Below, piece after piece: positions 23,184 through 34,500 of a DNA stretch of 64,000 bases. Made by a program: the position numbers and the translations under genes. This stretch comes from Paguma larvata. Taxonomy: Eukaryota > Chordata > Mammalia > Carnivora > Viverridae. The stretch is from assembly GCA_030068075.1 (NCBI GenBank), contig CM057824.1:125354414-125418413 (forward strand). Direction: 5' to 3'. How positions within the stretch are numbered: position 1 is the first letter of the stretch; every line of letters begins with the position of its first letter. The notes below the pieces were generated by a model. The model did no database searches. It was not told where the DNA came from and worked only from the letters and a program-made list of their open reading frames with translations.

Positions 23184-23231
<48 letters not shown>

Positions 23232-23256
23232 TAAAATAAATAAATAAACTTTTAAA
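23027..23256 (+). mobile_element. Carnivore tRNA-SINE with long (TC)n
   Basis: Sense copy: head ggggcagcggggtggctcag, a B-box-like gagttccagccc, (TC)21 at 23187-23228, then an aaataaataaataaac tail. The TSD is aagtcgcatggaga (23013-23026) and aagtcacatggaga (23257-23270), differing at one CpG-to-CpA change. The TC run has grown well beyond the usual SINE CT tract. Confidence 0.95.
23187..23228 (+). repeat. (TC)21 microsatellite inside SINE
   Basis: An uninterrupted dinucleotide run, so it is likely to vary in length between individuals. Confidence 0.97.
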
Positions 23257-23270
23257 AAGTCACATGGAGA

Positions 23271-23555
23271 CAAGTACAAGAAATTTCTCAAAGGAAGGGC
23301 AATTAAGCCGGCAGAAATAGGAAAATATCCACTGCAATGATCAAATCCCTCTCAAACTTCTCTCTAACCTCCTATTCGTAATAAATGCTGAATTTTGATT
23401 GAAACTGTTTCCTTCCACTGTTGTTCAAAATTTAACAACTAAATTTTTGTTGGTGCTCAAAATATGAAATTTGTGTTTTTTAAAAGTCCTTTCTTTCCTC
23501 TGATTGCTTCTCTACAATTAACCACTGCAGTCAACACTAGTCGGTTCAATCTCTC
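23271..23555. other. No gene seen; unique DNA
   Basis: Nothing recognisable. Confidence 0.35.
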
Positions 23556-24010
23556 TAACGTGTTCTCACCTACCCCATCCTTTCCTTGTACCTATAACTG
23601 ATGAGATCTATCCTTATATTTGTTATTTCAAGGTTCTTACAATAGCCTCATACCAGTTCTCTGCATTTACAGCATCTTTTGTCTATTTCCAGATTAATAC
23701 TCTTCTTGAAACACAGTTGTGATTCCATCATTCCCAGCTTTTCCTGATTCAATTACTCCTCATTCTGTATGGTGGTAAGTGTCACACATTCTTGTTTTCA
23801 CCTTAAAGATCACTTAATGACAACCACTAGCTCTCTATCTGGACTTACTTTATACTACTCACATTCGTGTGCATTTTGCCTCTAACCGGACACATAGCGA
23901 TGTTGTTAGGGTATGCTATGATTTCTTAATTCCAAACTCCTTAAGAACACAAAGTCTGCCTGATTCACTTTCATATTCCCCAAATGCTTAACACAGTCTC
24001 TTAGGTTGCA
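23556..24010 (+). mobile_element. L2 LINE, 3' part
   Basis: It shows ttacaatagcctcataccag (usual tacaatagcctcctaactgg), ttgtgattccatcattccca, and an end with acacaaagtctgcctgattc then ccccaaatgcttaacacag, in L2 sense order. Confidence 0.65.
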
Positions 24011-24289
24011 ATCTGAGAGACTACTTGGATGAATTGAAAATGATTGCCTTAACTGCTACTTTGAAAAAGATCATGAGGTCAAGTTCAGGATGAATGGGAA
24101 GGAATGTCGTGACTGATTATTAATGTTTGTGATGGGCAGTTGGTATGTGTGTGGAGGGAGGACAATAACAGTACCTGCAACGCACCCTTTCCACCTTTTC
24201 CTGAATATTCAATTAACATTGGTTGAATGAAGTTCTTTAAGAAGTTAGAGTAAAGAGATCTCAGAAAAGGCCTCTTCCACCTTCACTGC

Positions 24290-24840
24290 CTTGAGAAATG
24301 AGACCACCGCTATCTACAGATAGTAATTTTTAGTGAGAACTAAAGCTATCTGCATTAACATGACCGAACTACCTGTTGCAGGAAATTCTTGCCCTAGAAG
24401 ATGGGGTTATAAACAGATAAATAACTTAGCTGTTTGCTTTAAGGAAATTCTTACAAACCAACTTGTCTGGGCAATTATTTTGCTCTCTTATCAGGACAAT
24501 AGATTGTGCCCCTGGGCAAACAATTGACTTATCAAACTTCAGGTTAGTTTATCAAGATTCGCTTTAAGGCCCTGTCCTCTTAAGCCCACCAACAGTAAAC
24601 TGTTATGTCACATATGTAGCGCAGGTCCAGTCAGCTCCCCACCTTGAACTACCCACCCGAAGACCTAATTAACCCAGACTCCAGACCCTATACATTTCCT
24701 ATAAATGACATTTGCCTTTTTGAGACACTATTAAGATTCAATTAGATAGTCTTCTCCCTTCCACTAGTAAATTAATAAACTTAGCTTTGTTTGTCAACCT
24801 ATTTTGTGTTGAGTTTTTAGAGACTTGATACCTGATAGTT
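24290..24840 (+). mobile_element. Possible solitary LTR (ERV, class uncertain)
   Basis: About 550 bp has LTR-like architecture: a long upstream section, a Ttcctataaatga TATA-like box at about 24698, and an AATAAA polyadenylation signal at 24774-24779 followed by a short T/G-rich end (ttagctttgtttgtcaacct). That ending resembles ERV1 LTRs. There is no internal retroviral sequence beside it. The exact TG/CA ends and the TSD were not found, so the call is tentative. Confidence 0.4.
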
Positions 24841-25084
24841 GATTAAGAAATACCATAAAAAATTGGGGACAAATTCAGGAAACTGAAAACTTTTTGGTGA
24901 GAACAGAGTTGCACTTCTTAGTTCATGAAGAGTTTTCGGGGGCAGATAACTTGAGAATAGGTAACCTTTACTTGTATAGAAGCAATTTGACATTTTCGCA
25001 CATTTACAATGCAAGGAAAAGAAGACCATTAGCCTTAGACACTGTCACTCACTGTCAAGTACACAAGGCCAGTTGATTCCAATC

Positions 25085-25165
25085 ATGTAGAATTTTTCAA
25101 ACTATGACATACACAAGAATTTCAGAGGGGCTTGTTTACAACAGTGATTAAAGGCCAAATGTCTA
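25085..25165 (+). mobile_element. MER5A-like hAT element, left part
   Basis: The sequence tagaatttttcaaactatga then cacaagaatttcagaggggc and ttgtttacaacagtgattaa follows MER5A order. It is interrupted by the SINE at 25166 and continues at 25413. Confidence 0.6.
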
Positions 25166-25409
25166 GGGGTGGTGGGTGGCCCAGACGGTTAACCATTCAA
25201 CTCTTGATTTCGGCTCAGGTCGTGATCTCATGGTCATGGGATCGAGCCCCACATTGGGCTCCATGCTGACAACACGGAGCCTGCTTGGGATTCTCTCTCT
25301 CTGCCCCTCCCCTGCTCACATTCTCTCTCTCTCTCTCAAAGTAAATAAAGTTGAAAAAGCAAAGAGAAGAAAAAATCTGCGGCCACTACAAAAAAAAAAA
25401 AAAAAAAAA
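25166..25409 (+). mobile_element. Carnivore tRNA-SINE nested in MER5A
   Basis: Sense copy with a decayed head (ggggtggtgggtggcccaga), a preserved gatcgagccccacattgggc block and CT runs. It ends in an unusually long A tract (25390-25412) after a short non-A spacer. A TSD of about 9 bp, aaaggccaa / aaaggcccaa, matches the split in the host MER5A. Confidence 0.9.
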
Positions 25410-25412
25410 AAA

Positions 25413-25505
25413 GGCCCAACTTCCAAAGATTCTGATTCAGAGGTCTGTGGCAGGGCTCAGGCATCCGCCTACAAGTAAGTTGGCAGGTGATACTAAGGCA
25501 AAACA
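25413..25505 (+). mobile_element. MER5A-like hAT element, right part
   Basis: The segment ccaaagattctgattcagag, gtctgtggcagggctcaggc, aggtgatactaaggc is the characteristic right half of MER5A (tctgattcagtaggtctggggtggggcc). Confidence 0.75.
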
Positions 25506-26224
25506 ATCCTTGACTATGCTCTTAGAATCCAGGATGATACCTAAAGTCTAGTCACCTAAAACTATTTCTACTATCGATCAATTTCCTCAGTCTCCATTTC
25601 ATCTCGAATTCAACTTCTTTTGACTATTTTTGTATTCATTTGGCTATCCTTTTTTTTTCTTTTTGCATATTTTTGATACTTTAAGGATTTCAAACACAAT
25701 GTAGGAAGAAAGAGAAGGAGGCTAGAGAGAATTCATCTCTCCTAAATTTATTTTTTTTATCACATTCTCTCTATTTTATGAGTGATAAATTATTTTCATC
25801 TTGTATATTGACTTTTTGTGTTTATATTGAAAACTTGTTTTAACCAGTCTTTTGGGAGATCCTTCCTTAAAAAAAAAAGAATTTCTCGAAATACTAATTT
25901 TCTAGTAATACATAAAACATGAATTATCCTCAATTGTTATGCAATATGCGTAATGATCCCTGAAGAAAATAATAGATTTGTCAAGTATTAATTTGGTTTT
26001 AGGAGATGCTTCTGCTAACTAGTTTATTATGTGGATGTCATGAGAAATAGCTTTTCCTTTCCTGTAACAAACCTTTGATTTTTTGTAAGAAATAAAGAAA
26101 AAGGATTGCCTACACCAGACATACACTGAGGACCAGCAAGAGAGAAGAGAAGGGATTAATTACAGCAAACCTTCCTTCTTGACTAAGGCCAGCCCTGAGA
26201 GCCGTATTTGAACTCAGCTCTTAG
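25506..26224. other. No gene seen; unique AT-rich DNA
   Basis: No named repeat; several T- and A-runs. Confidence 0.4.
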
Positions 26225-26240
26225 ACAGTAGTTCTTCTGG

Positions 26241-26424
26241 GGGGCCGAGGGGACTCAGTCAGTCAAGCATTGGACTTGGGCTCAGGTCATGATCTCACAG
26301 TTTGTGGATTTGAGCCCAGTGTCGGGCCCTGTGCTGACAGCTCAGAGCCTAGAGCTTGTTTTAGATTCTGTGTCTCCCTCTCTCTCTGCCTCTTCCTGGC
26401 TTGTGCGTTCTCTCTCTCTCTCTC
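26241..26424 (+). mobile_element. Carnivore tRNA-SINE, 5' part of a chimeric insertion
   Basis: It begins ggggccgaggggactcagtc and carries gctgacagctcagagcctag, ending in a CT run at 26410-26424. Instead of the (AAAT)/A tail it passes straight into 26426-26476, a near-copy of unrelated DNA at 27784-27834, then tctcattg and an A-run. The 11-bp repeat agttcttctgg at 26230-26240 and 26734-26744 encloses this whole composite and the SINE nested in its A-run. Confidence 0.9.
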
Positions 26425-26425
26425 C

Positions 26426-26476
26426 AGTGGTGGAGAATGAGGTATTTCTGAGATGGGCATTCTATGGAATCATCTC
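26426..26476 (+). repeat. 51-bp segment duplicated from or with 27784-27834
   Basis: Identical to 27784-27834 at 48 of 51 positions (two C/T differences, one A/T). It sits between a SINE body and an A-run here, but in unique DNA at the other locus. Confidence 0.95.
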
Positions 26477-26500
26477 TCTCATTGAAAAAAAAAAAAAAGA

Positions 26501-26722
26501 GGGGCACCTGGGTGGCTCAGTCGGTTGAGCGTCCGACTTCAGCTCAGGTCATGATCTTAGGGTCTGTGAGTTTGAGCCTCGCATTGGGCTCTGTGCTGAC
26601 AGCTCAGAGCCTGGAGCCTGCTTCAGATTCTGTATCTCCCTCTCTCTCTGCCCTTCCCTTGCTCACGCTCTGTCCCTGTGTCTCTCAAAAATAAAATAAA
26701 AACGTTAAAGAAAAAAAAAAAT
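26501..26722 (+). mobile_element. Carnivore tRNA-SINE (felid type) nested in A-run of preceding one
   Basis: Near-consensus: ggggcacctgggtggctcag, ttgagcgtccgacttcagct, gctgacagctcagagcctgg, then a tail aaaataaaataaaaacgtta. It follows the A14 run of the composite element and is followed by A-rich DNA and gag, consistent with insertion into the older A tail. Confidence 0.95.
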
Positions 26723-26744
26723 AAAAAAAGAGCAGTTCTTCTGG

Positions 26745-27559
26745 AACAATGATAAGGGATGTTGAAAGAATTCCAAGAACATTGTAATCAAAGTTATATA
26801 TACATGACCAAAGCAGCTGTTAAAAACTTTTTTCTTGCAAAAGTCAATGCCTTAAGTTGTTCATCCTGCCAAATTCAGGGGGAAAAAATGTTTACACATC
26901 AAAGATAGTACCTTTCTTGTAAAGCAGTATGTTTTTCACAATTCTTTTTTAACCCCTGTGGATGAGAATTTTATTGTCAAACTTATTGGACACCAGCTTT
27001 TCTAAGAGCATGCCATGTTTTTTTCATTCAGCATGAATTGTACCAGTCAAACTTGCAACGCACCTTTTTGCATTATGGTTGGATTTGGTGATTGGTTTAA
27101 AAATAAATGCATTCTAGTTGTTACAACATATAAGCCAGATAAGTTGTTAATGCTTTAGAATTCCCTAGGCTGTATGAATGATGCAGATTTCTGTGTTATC
27201 CCTAATAAAGTCGAGGATACAGAAAACAGTTTTAATCCTCGTTTTATACTACGCCTGCCTGTCTTGTGGAGCAAGTTCAGAGGATTGTTACAGAAGGTAC
27301 AGAGCCACAGGCTTAATTCTGAAAGCCAGGTAATATTATGTGGTTGCATATTTTTAATAATTTAAAATATACAATAACTAAATAAACTGACCCAGATAAA
27401 GTAACTGTTACTCTTAAACAACAAATAAGAGGTTTTTATAGGCTGAATTCAGGCCATATAAAACTTTCATTTGTTAGCATTGTTGCTATCCCAAGTGACA
27501 ATGTTTAGTAAAATTTTAATTGTTCATTAAAAATAAAAGACTATTTTTTATGCAAGAAA
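26745..27559. other. No gene seen; unique DNA
   Basis: No named repeat; overlapping chance frames of about 60 codons at 27155-27365 on both strands. Confidence 0.4.
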
Positions 27560-28020
27560 AGACAATGACAAATACAGCCAGAGCCAATCTTTTAATTCTG
27601 CCTTAAAGTCTTCTGTCACCTGTATCTAATGTCTGTACTTCAGCCCTACTCTGGATTATATTCAACCAGATGCACTTTTTTTCTCTAATTACAATCAGGA
27701 TGTGTCAAATGAAGCGGGAAATGTGAAAAATTGTTCAGGTTGTTCAAAAAATAAGAGCAAGTTCAGCTGAAAACATGCAAATGAGTGGCGGAGAACGAGG
27801 TATATCTGAGATGGGCATTCTATGGAATCATCTCCAGTTTTCTATCTCACTTTTGTAAGAACGTTCTCTTCATTTGTATTTTCTACAGTTCGCGGATTTG
27901 TAAATCTGGCTGCAGATCTTTTTAAAATCATCTTGAGGCATTTTGTTTACAAACTGGTCATGCGTGGCAGGGTTATTTGTGCCTTCAGACCCTATTCTCG
28001 GAAAAGTAAGGATTTCTAAG
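27560..28020. other. Unique segment with octamer motif; source-like copy of the 51-bp repeat
   Basis: It includes the octamer ATGCAAAT at 27775-27782, directly before the 51-bp sequence at 27784-27834. Nothing here resembles a repeat family, and a few CpGs survive (gaagcggg, ggcggagaacgagg, ttcgcgg). It may be conserved non-coding sequence, but no homology is recognised. Confidence 0.4.
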
Positions 28021-28261
28021 AGTACCTGATGACAAGTTATGCCCTACATAACCTGTTGGCAATGTTCGTAGAAATAAATTAGATGAATGGCATTCAGAGG
28101 TATCATTTATGTGAAGGTAATATGAAGGCAAATAAACCATACCCCCCACACCCCAAATTGCCTACCTCGTGTCTCGTTCCTTCAGTGCCCTGGGGGTGGT
28201 TGTGGTGGTATTCATTTGTGAACTTCTGGTCTCCTTATTCCTCACTTCTGGGTGTTTGGTT

Positions 28262-28415
28262 TTAAACTAGTGCTTGAAGCATAACATCACCTGGAACTTG
28301 TTAGAAATACAACTCTTGCTGAGATGGGTCCCATCTCAAACCTACTGAATCACAACCTGAATTTTAATAGTATCCTCAGGGTTTTGTAAGGACATGAACA
28401 TTTGAGAAGCTCTTC
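28262..28415 (+). mobile_element. MER5A-like hAT element
   Basis: The blocks aacatcacctggaacttgtt, agaaatacaactcttgctga and aacctactgaatcacaacct, then catttgagaagctcttcg follow MER5A. Termini are eroded. Confidence 0.7.
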
Positions 28416-29155
28416 GTTAGACCTCATAAAGCCATAATCCGACCAGCTACCCTCTAATTAAACCACACTCTAATTGGAAATTCAGAAAATGGGCTTCTCG
28501 TACTCATACACTTCTCTAATTCCACATGAGATCTGACCTCACCTTTCCTGGCTTTCTATTGTGCCTCAAGAGCCCAAGAATATCTTCAATGTCTTCCCCC
28601 GACATGAGCAACTTCCTACCCCAAATGCATGGCTCTTCTACAGTGATAAGAATTTTGGACACCAGTAAAGTCAGGAGCAGAGGCACTTTTGCAACTTGTT
28701 CTTTAAATCATATCAATGAATAAGCAATAAGCAAATCTACCTACATGTGAGGAAAGTCTCATTCATATTTATTCACCTTGTAAAGGAAATAAATCAGTCA
28801 TAACTCATAGTCTGTTAGCTTATATTATAGGCTAGCCTTGGTGCATTTTTAGTTTACTTTTTTCTGCCTTGGATCTCTCCATTTTGCATTGATTCTGAAA
28901 TTTGTAGAATTTTCTCTTGGGTTCCTAGACCAAATATAACTTTGATCCTCAGAAGGCCACTATTTTTATCTTTTTACTTGATTAAATTGGCAAGTAATTT
29001 TTCATTATGGCCGTGAAAATAAGTCTGCCAAGAGTAATTTACTCTCACTTTGCCCAAACCGAAAGAACTTGGGAACTCTACAGTCCTCTTCACCTTTATA
29101 CCTTCTGAGCACAGTTCTCCTTCTCTTCTCTCTATTCCTATTGTTACTGTCATAG
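28416..29155. other. No gene seen; unique DNA
   Basis: No repeat called with confidence. Confidence 0.4.
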
Positions 29156-29159
29156 TCTG

Positions 29160-29775
29160 AGTTCTTATCATTTCTAACGTAGACTATTGGAATAGTCTCC
29201 TAATTAGTCTCTCTGTCTCTGGTTGCGATTCTTCCTCTTCAGTCTTCATGCTTTTGAAAGTATACATCTGAACACATCACATTCTGTTAAAAATTCTTCA
29301 ATGACTCCCACACTGTCTGCTTAATGATATACAGACTCCCTAGTTGGCCATGCATGGGTCAGATTGGTCAGACCCTTGACTTTCTGTGCAGTATCATGCC
29401 CTCTTCCTTCTTTTTGCAGAAACATCAGAAATAAGTTATGTTATAAGCTCTCTTACACCTTGATTCTTTCACCTGGAATGTTCTCAAACTTTTCTGACTT
29501 TAATTACTATGCATCCATTAAGTCCTGATTCAAACATTGCTTTCTGTGAAGCAATTCTTGGTGTACTCCAGAAAAATTACATTATCTTCCTACATTTCTA
29601 TTGTACTTTATATATCCACCCAATATATGCATAGTGTATATTTTTATAACTGTCAATGAACTAGACTATAAATATCCTGAGGGCAAGGAAAACCTTTTAA
29701 TTCTTTAACTCCAACTTCCTGGCAAAGAGAATAGTTGTAAAGCTCAAGAAATATTACAGATCGGCTGAATGGGAT
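29160..29775 (+). mobile_element. L2 LINE, 3' 600 bp
   Basis: The longest continuous L2 here. It has ggaatagtctcctaattagt, ttcttcaatgactcccacac, a tttcacctggaatgttctca block, aagtcctgattcaaacattg, gactataaatatcctgaggg and the end aagctcaagaaatattacag then gctgaatgg. Sense order is clear. No ORF remains. Confidence 0.85.
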
Positions 29776-29929
29776 TCATCATTATATTGAAGGTAATGGA
29801 TTTTTAAGCATTGGGACGTGGAGGTTCTATATGCAAATCAGTAGTCAACAGTCATATACTGTGCACGGAGAGAACTCTACACTCGATGCTCAACAGAATA
29901 TATAAACGCATTCAACATATATCTATTTA

Positions 29930-30005
29930 GCGCATGTCAATACTGTTATGGGCATTTGGGAAACAGTGCTGAGAGATATAATCCTTATCCTAAATTGCCT
30001 GCATG
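29930..30005 (-). mobile_element. L2 3'-end fragment, antisense
   Basis: The stretch atgtcaatactgttatgggc then atttgggaaacagtgctgag resembles the complement of the L2 end. Short and uncertain. Confidence 0.35.
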
Positions 30006-30124
30006 GTATTGAATACAAGACTTCATTAAACCATCCTCTGACCAACTCTGCCTTAATTAATCTGAAGTCAAATTAAGACTATAAATGAGGGCTCCTCCAA
30101 TTAGTTTATCTTTTGGTAGTTTAT

Positions 30125-30262
30125 TACGGTGCCTCTCAAACCTCAAAGTGTATATGAATGCACATTCTGATTCATTACATCTGATAGGAACCTGATATCC
30201 TGCTTTTCTAAGAAGCTCTCAAGTGATGCTCATATTACTGGACCAAGGGCCACATTTTGCTT
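30125..30262 (+). mobile_element. MER5A-like hAT element
   Basis: It reads ggtgcctctcaaacctcaaa, cacattctgattcattacat, ctcaagtgatgctcatatta, then ggaccaagggccacattttg. This matches both ends of MER5A with a shortened middle. Confidence 0.7.
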
Positions 30263-31490
30263 TCTTTTTTAGCAAAGGCTTAAGATTCAAGAACAATCCT
30301 GAACCTCAACCTCTCTCCTAATACCAAAGCTTCAGAGCACCCTTATCATGTTCTTCAGAACCATGAATCAGAATGAGGTAAGGTGGAGCAAGGCTAACCA
30401 TGTAGAGCACTGCGCTAGGGAGGGCTAGAGCCATTGCTTTCAAAAAAGGTCTTAGGGTTTAACTACCCGTAAACAGAGGCAAGGAAGCAAAGAGGAAAAA
30501 ATAGTTGGATGATATTGGGAATTGTTTCAGAAAATTGAGGTAGCAGCTCTCTAGAAATTAAAGCTCATCCCAACTTACCCTGAATGATGGAGAAACGAAT
30601 GCCTCTGGATAGTAACAAACTTATTTTTAATAGATATGTCCTCACCTAGCTTCCGTCGGAAAATGCTTTAAATAGGTTCTTTTGCCATTCTTCACAAGAT
30701 CAAGGATAATGCTCTGTATAGAAGAGGTTAAACATATGTGGAATGAATGAATGAATAAATGAATGTTCTTTGTGTTATAAATTTTCAGAATTTAAGTGAC
30801 TTGTCTGACCTATTTGTTATTGTCTGACCCTTTAGTCAATTAGGGTTTATTGAAATGCTATTGTTAAGCAGTGAGTTATGCTGGTTTATGTAGGATAAAA
30901 AAAAAAACTTTTAGAAAAGTACACATTACATAAACTGCCTTTAAACTGAGTAGGATGGCTGGCATTTAAGCACTGTGGTTTTTATGTTCTGTGCTGGTTG
31001 TCTGCCACATTCTAGCTGAAGTTTAACATTAAATAATGTTAAGTATGTGAATTTGGGGGAGAATTTGCATTTATATCTCATATGGTTTGTTACCCAAATA
31101 GAAGTGAGTGGTTACATTTTTCTATTTTTTCATGTCTTATTTTGTTAATCATTCCAAACACATTTGTTCCATTCCATAAAAATGAGCAGCTTACCTGCCA
31201 CCTTTGTGAAATTACTGTTAATCATTCTCTAATGTCTGCATTATCCCATTTAAACCGTTCCCCTGTGGTTTTACAATTCCTTCTGCTCACTAATCCAACA
31301 GGAGGAATGATGTGCAACAAGCAAATATAGAGAAACAGGTAGGCTTTTCTTGTGAATAGTCATTATAAGCCTCGTCAGCAACATTAAAGTTTCTCAAACT
31401 GTTATTTAAGAGTCATATAAATCTACAGATAGAGCATCCCAGCCAAAGAGTTTGAAGTTTGTCCAAGTAGTGATATAAGCTAATAGAAGA
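30263..31490. other. No gene seen; unique DNA
   Basis: Mostly unique. A (GAAT)n-like run at 30741-30765 may be an L2 3' end remnant. The segment 30850-31320 looks repeat-free and is a weak candidate for conserved sequence. Confidence 0.4.
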
Positions 31491-31505
31491 TAGAAGATAC
31501 TTTAT

Positions 31506-31568
31506 TTCCCCCAAATTTGTATTTAAATTCTAGCTAGTTAACATATAGTGTAATATTGGTTTCAGGAG
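31506..31568 (-). mobile_element. Severely 5'-truncated carnivore L1 (63 bp), antisense
   Basis: The segment ttgtatttaaattctagcta then gttaacatatagtgtaatat and tggtttcagga matches the complement of the carnivore L1 3' end (tttaaattccagttagttaacatacagtgtaatat). Imperfect direct repeats tagaagatactttat (31491-31505) and tagaaggtaatttat (31569-31583) flank it, two mismatches. Confidence 0.75.
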
Positions 31569-31583
31569 TAGAAGGTAATTTAT

Positions 31584-34500
31584 ATCCGATATCCACTCCC
31601 ACTTCCAGTATCTAGCCTTAATCTTGACTGAAGGAACATTAACCTTAAAACTTGACCATGGTGAAAGAATAATTGGAAATACATGAGACATATAATAGAA
31701 AGAGAAAATATATACAATTTCCTAAGACCTATGTCCCCTATGTTTGCTACCCAAACTCATCTCCAATGATAAGGGATTACATATCTCCATGTAATTGTTA
31801 CATGAGCAAATACATCAACAAATATTGCCAAATACCTGCATGGAATATAGAGACATCTAATCAGTTAGATTTTTAAAAAATACCTTAAATTTCTTAAATA
31901 TTTCTTAAATATCTGAATGTTTCATGTTATATAAGTAAAATATCCAGATATTTAACTGAAATTTGTTATTCTCATGTGAGTGCTTCACACTTTGTATACA
32001 AATACCTAAATATGTATTTTCGACCAATATCTTATATTGGTATATATAATAATCTTATATTATTAGAGGTAACATTATATATCCATGATAATGTCATATT
32101 TACTTTTATGAATAAATGCTATAATTTACAACTTGTAAATTAAAGATAAGAGTTTTAAGGTCTATAATGAGCCCAGGTAGGTGCTAAACCAGTATTATCT
32201 AATAACAGTTCACTGGGACTAGGGAATGAGGCAGGATGAGAACAGACAGTGTGTACATCTCATTTATTCATTTCCTTTCTAACCACTCTCTGAAATATTA
32301 AGTTAAAAAAAAGTATGCAAGGATAATAATAAAGTAAAAAGCTGACTAAACACCAAAAGTGCCAATATCACTTTTAAATCCTGAAATAAAACCTTCTTAT
32401 TCTCCATCTGTTAGAACACAAGAAACTTTTTTTTTTTTTTTACCTCAATAAAGATTACTCTTCACACTACAATTCTAAATTCTCCTTTTTCATTTTACAG
32501 GTCTAGGGTCTTTAGCACCGTCGCACTATAAATTTGCTCAAGGGTAGAATATTCCCCTACTATACTCTCCTTGCCTTGTGAGAAGTTAGAGCAGGATGTC
32601 AGAGATTGTCACATGTATCGTGCCTTGCCTCTGTTCATTAGACAGCCACTTGCCTACCATCAGAGGAAAACTTGATCCCAACATGAAATACACCACCGCT
32701 GATTTTTACCTTCACTGTATATTCAATACAGATCAAGAATACACATATAAACTGAAGTCCCCTTAATCTCTGACGGTGCCCTTAATTCTGATGTCCTCCT
32801 TTAACCCTCAGCTCCATTGACATAAACTCTTATACTCCTGCTCTTATCTCTGCTGAAGTCTTTTATAGACAACCCTTTGCTATGATTTACACCTCATTAT
32901 AAAAATCAAATTTCTTGGCTGTCAGAAAGAAATTGAGTGCAGCAAGCCGGGAACTCGCTCTCTGACATCCTGAGATGGCATAGCAGCCTGGGGGTGTAAT
33001 TCCCAAAAGAGAAAGTTGGAATTATAGATACCACCTACATCCATTCATGAATAGGAGAAATAATAATGGCACAGAACAGTGGTTTTGAAGTTATAGTGCA
33101 AAAGATTCCAAATAAGATTTAAATTAAAAAGATTGATTTATGACTAAACATATGACTAAAAATTCAGCAGGACTCACTTCCCCCTTGCACCACAAATTAA
33201 TATCACATTTATATTATTGGAAAAACAGAAGTATTAATGATTTAGAAAATGGAATCTAGTGGTTCCACTCTCTTCAGAAGGAGGACCTACCAGTTTCCTT
33301 GATGCTCTACTACTAATCTTGCTAACGTTAGTTATGTTTGTTATTTGAACTTAATCTGTCCCTTTGGCCACTTTAAGGAGATATACAGGCAAAGCATATA
33401 ACTTTGATTCTTAACTAATTATGAATTCAAGTTTCTTAAAGCACTTACATTAATTCAGATCATGTGAAAAAAGCTACAATTAGGAGCTTCATAAGCCAGT
33501 TCATCTGTATTTACTGTTTATTAATGTGTCCATTTTTAAAAAGACTTAACGGCTTCTTCTTGTTCTCAGCTCCCTCCACTCCCCATTCTCTCACTATCAA
33601 CGTCTAATACATGCTTTCATATGTTCAGTAAATGTATGTAATGAATGTATGTGTCTGCTAGTATATATATGTGTCTCTTTCTCATTAAAGAGACAGGGTG
33701 TGGAGTGTCCATCCCTGGAGAGCTTCGCGAAGTGAATAAAACCTATGTTTTATGTGATGCATTATTCTCCTCAGGAGCCTGGGTCAGATGATTTCTTAGG
33801 CTTGTTTTTTGATCTATAACTAAAAGATCAATGAACTATCATCAGGTTATTCTGTACTATTTAGTACATAACACTATTGCTCAAGAGTACTAAATGGTGT
33901 CCCTAGGCTCGGAAACAATTAATGTATAACCCTTAGGGTCCAAATCACTGCCAAGGAGTGATTTAGGTAATGAGAAATAAACTCCATTAATATCTAGCTA
34001 AACAGTTAATCAGAAAGTAAAATAATAATAATAAATAGTTAAATCTATTTTCTCATTTTTTCCTCCATGGACAGAAAGAATCACTATTATGTGTGTTCCT
34101 CACAAAAAAAAATCTTTAATAAATTTTAAAGTGATGATCAAATCTTCCCTTGGGTTTCTTACCTCTAAACTAAATATTCCCTATTCCTTTAATCTTTACG
34201 CATAATATCTGTTTTTGTCCCTTTAATCACCTTCATTTGTCTTTTCAATATCCTCCTCAGTTTATCCAGGACCAAAATATATTCAAAGAGCACAAGACAT
34301 GCTCCTTCTTGCCTATACTTTTAAATGTTAGCTTAACCTCATGACAAACACCAGGACAATTTTATAAATGCCAGATCCGTAGTTTCTAAAATGACAAATT
34401 GCAATCATGGCTAGCCATTCTAGTCAGAGATAATAGTTCCTAAAATCTCTCTGATTAATGTACCACATTTATGAACCAGGCTCTGTTGAATTTTGGCAAC

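Noticed and set aside
26289..26528. Frame crossing the 51-bp repeat (EVFLRWAFYGIIS) as a possible exon after a CT-rich tract and cag
   Set aside because: The CT tract and cag come from the SINE and its junction. The other copy at 27784 has no splice-acceptor context, so an exon is not supported.
33723..33732. 10-bp perfect palindrome cttcgcgaag
   Set aside because: Short enough to occur by chance in 64 kb; not worth a separate claim.
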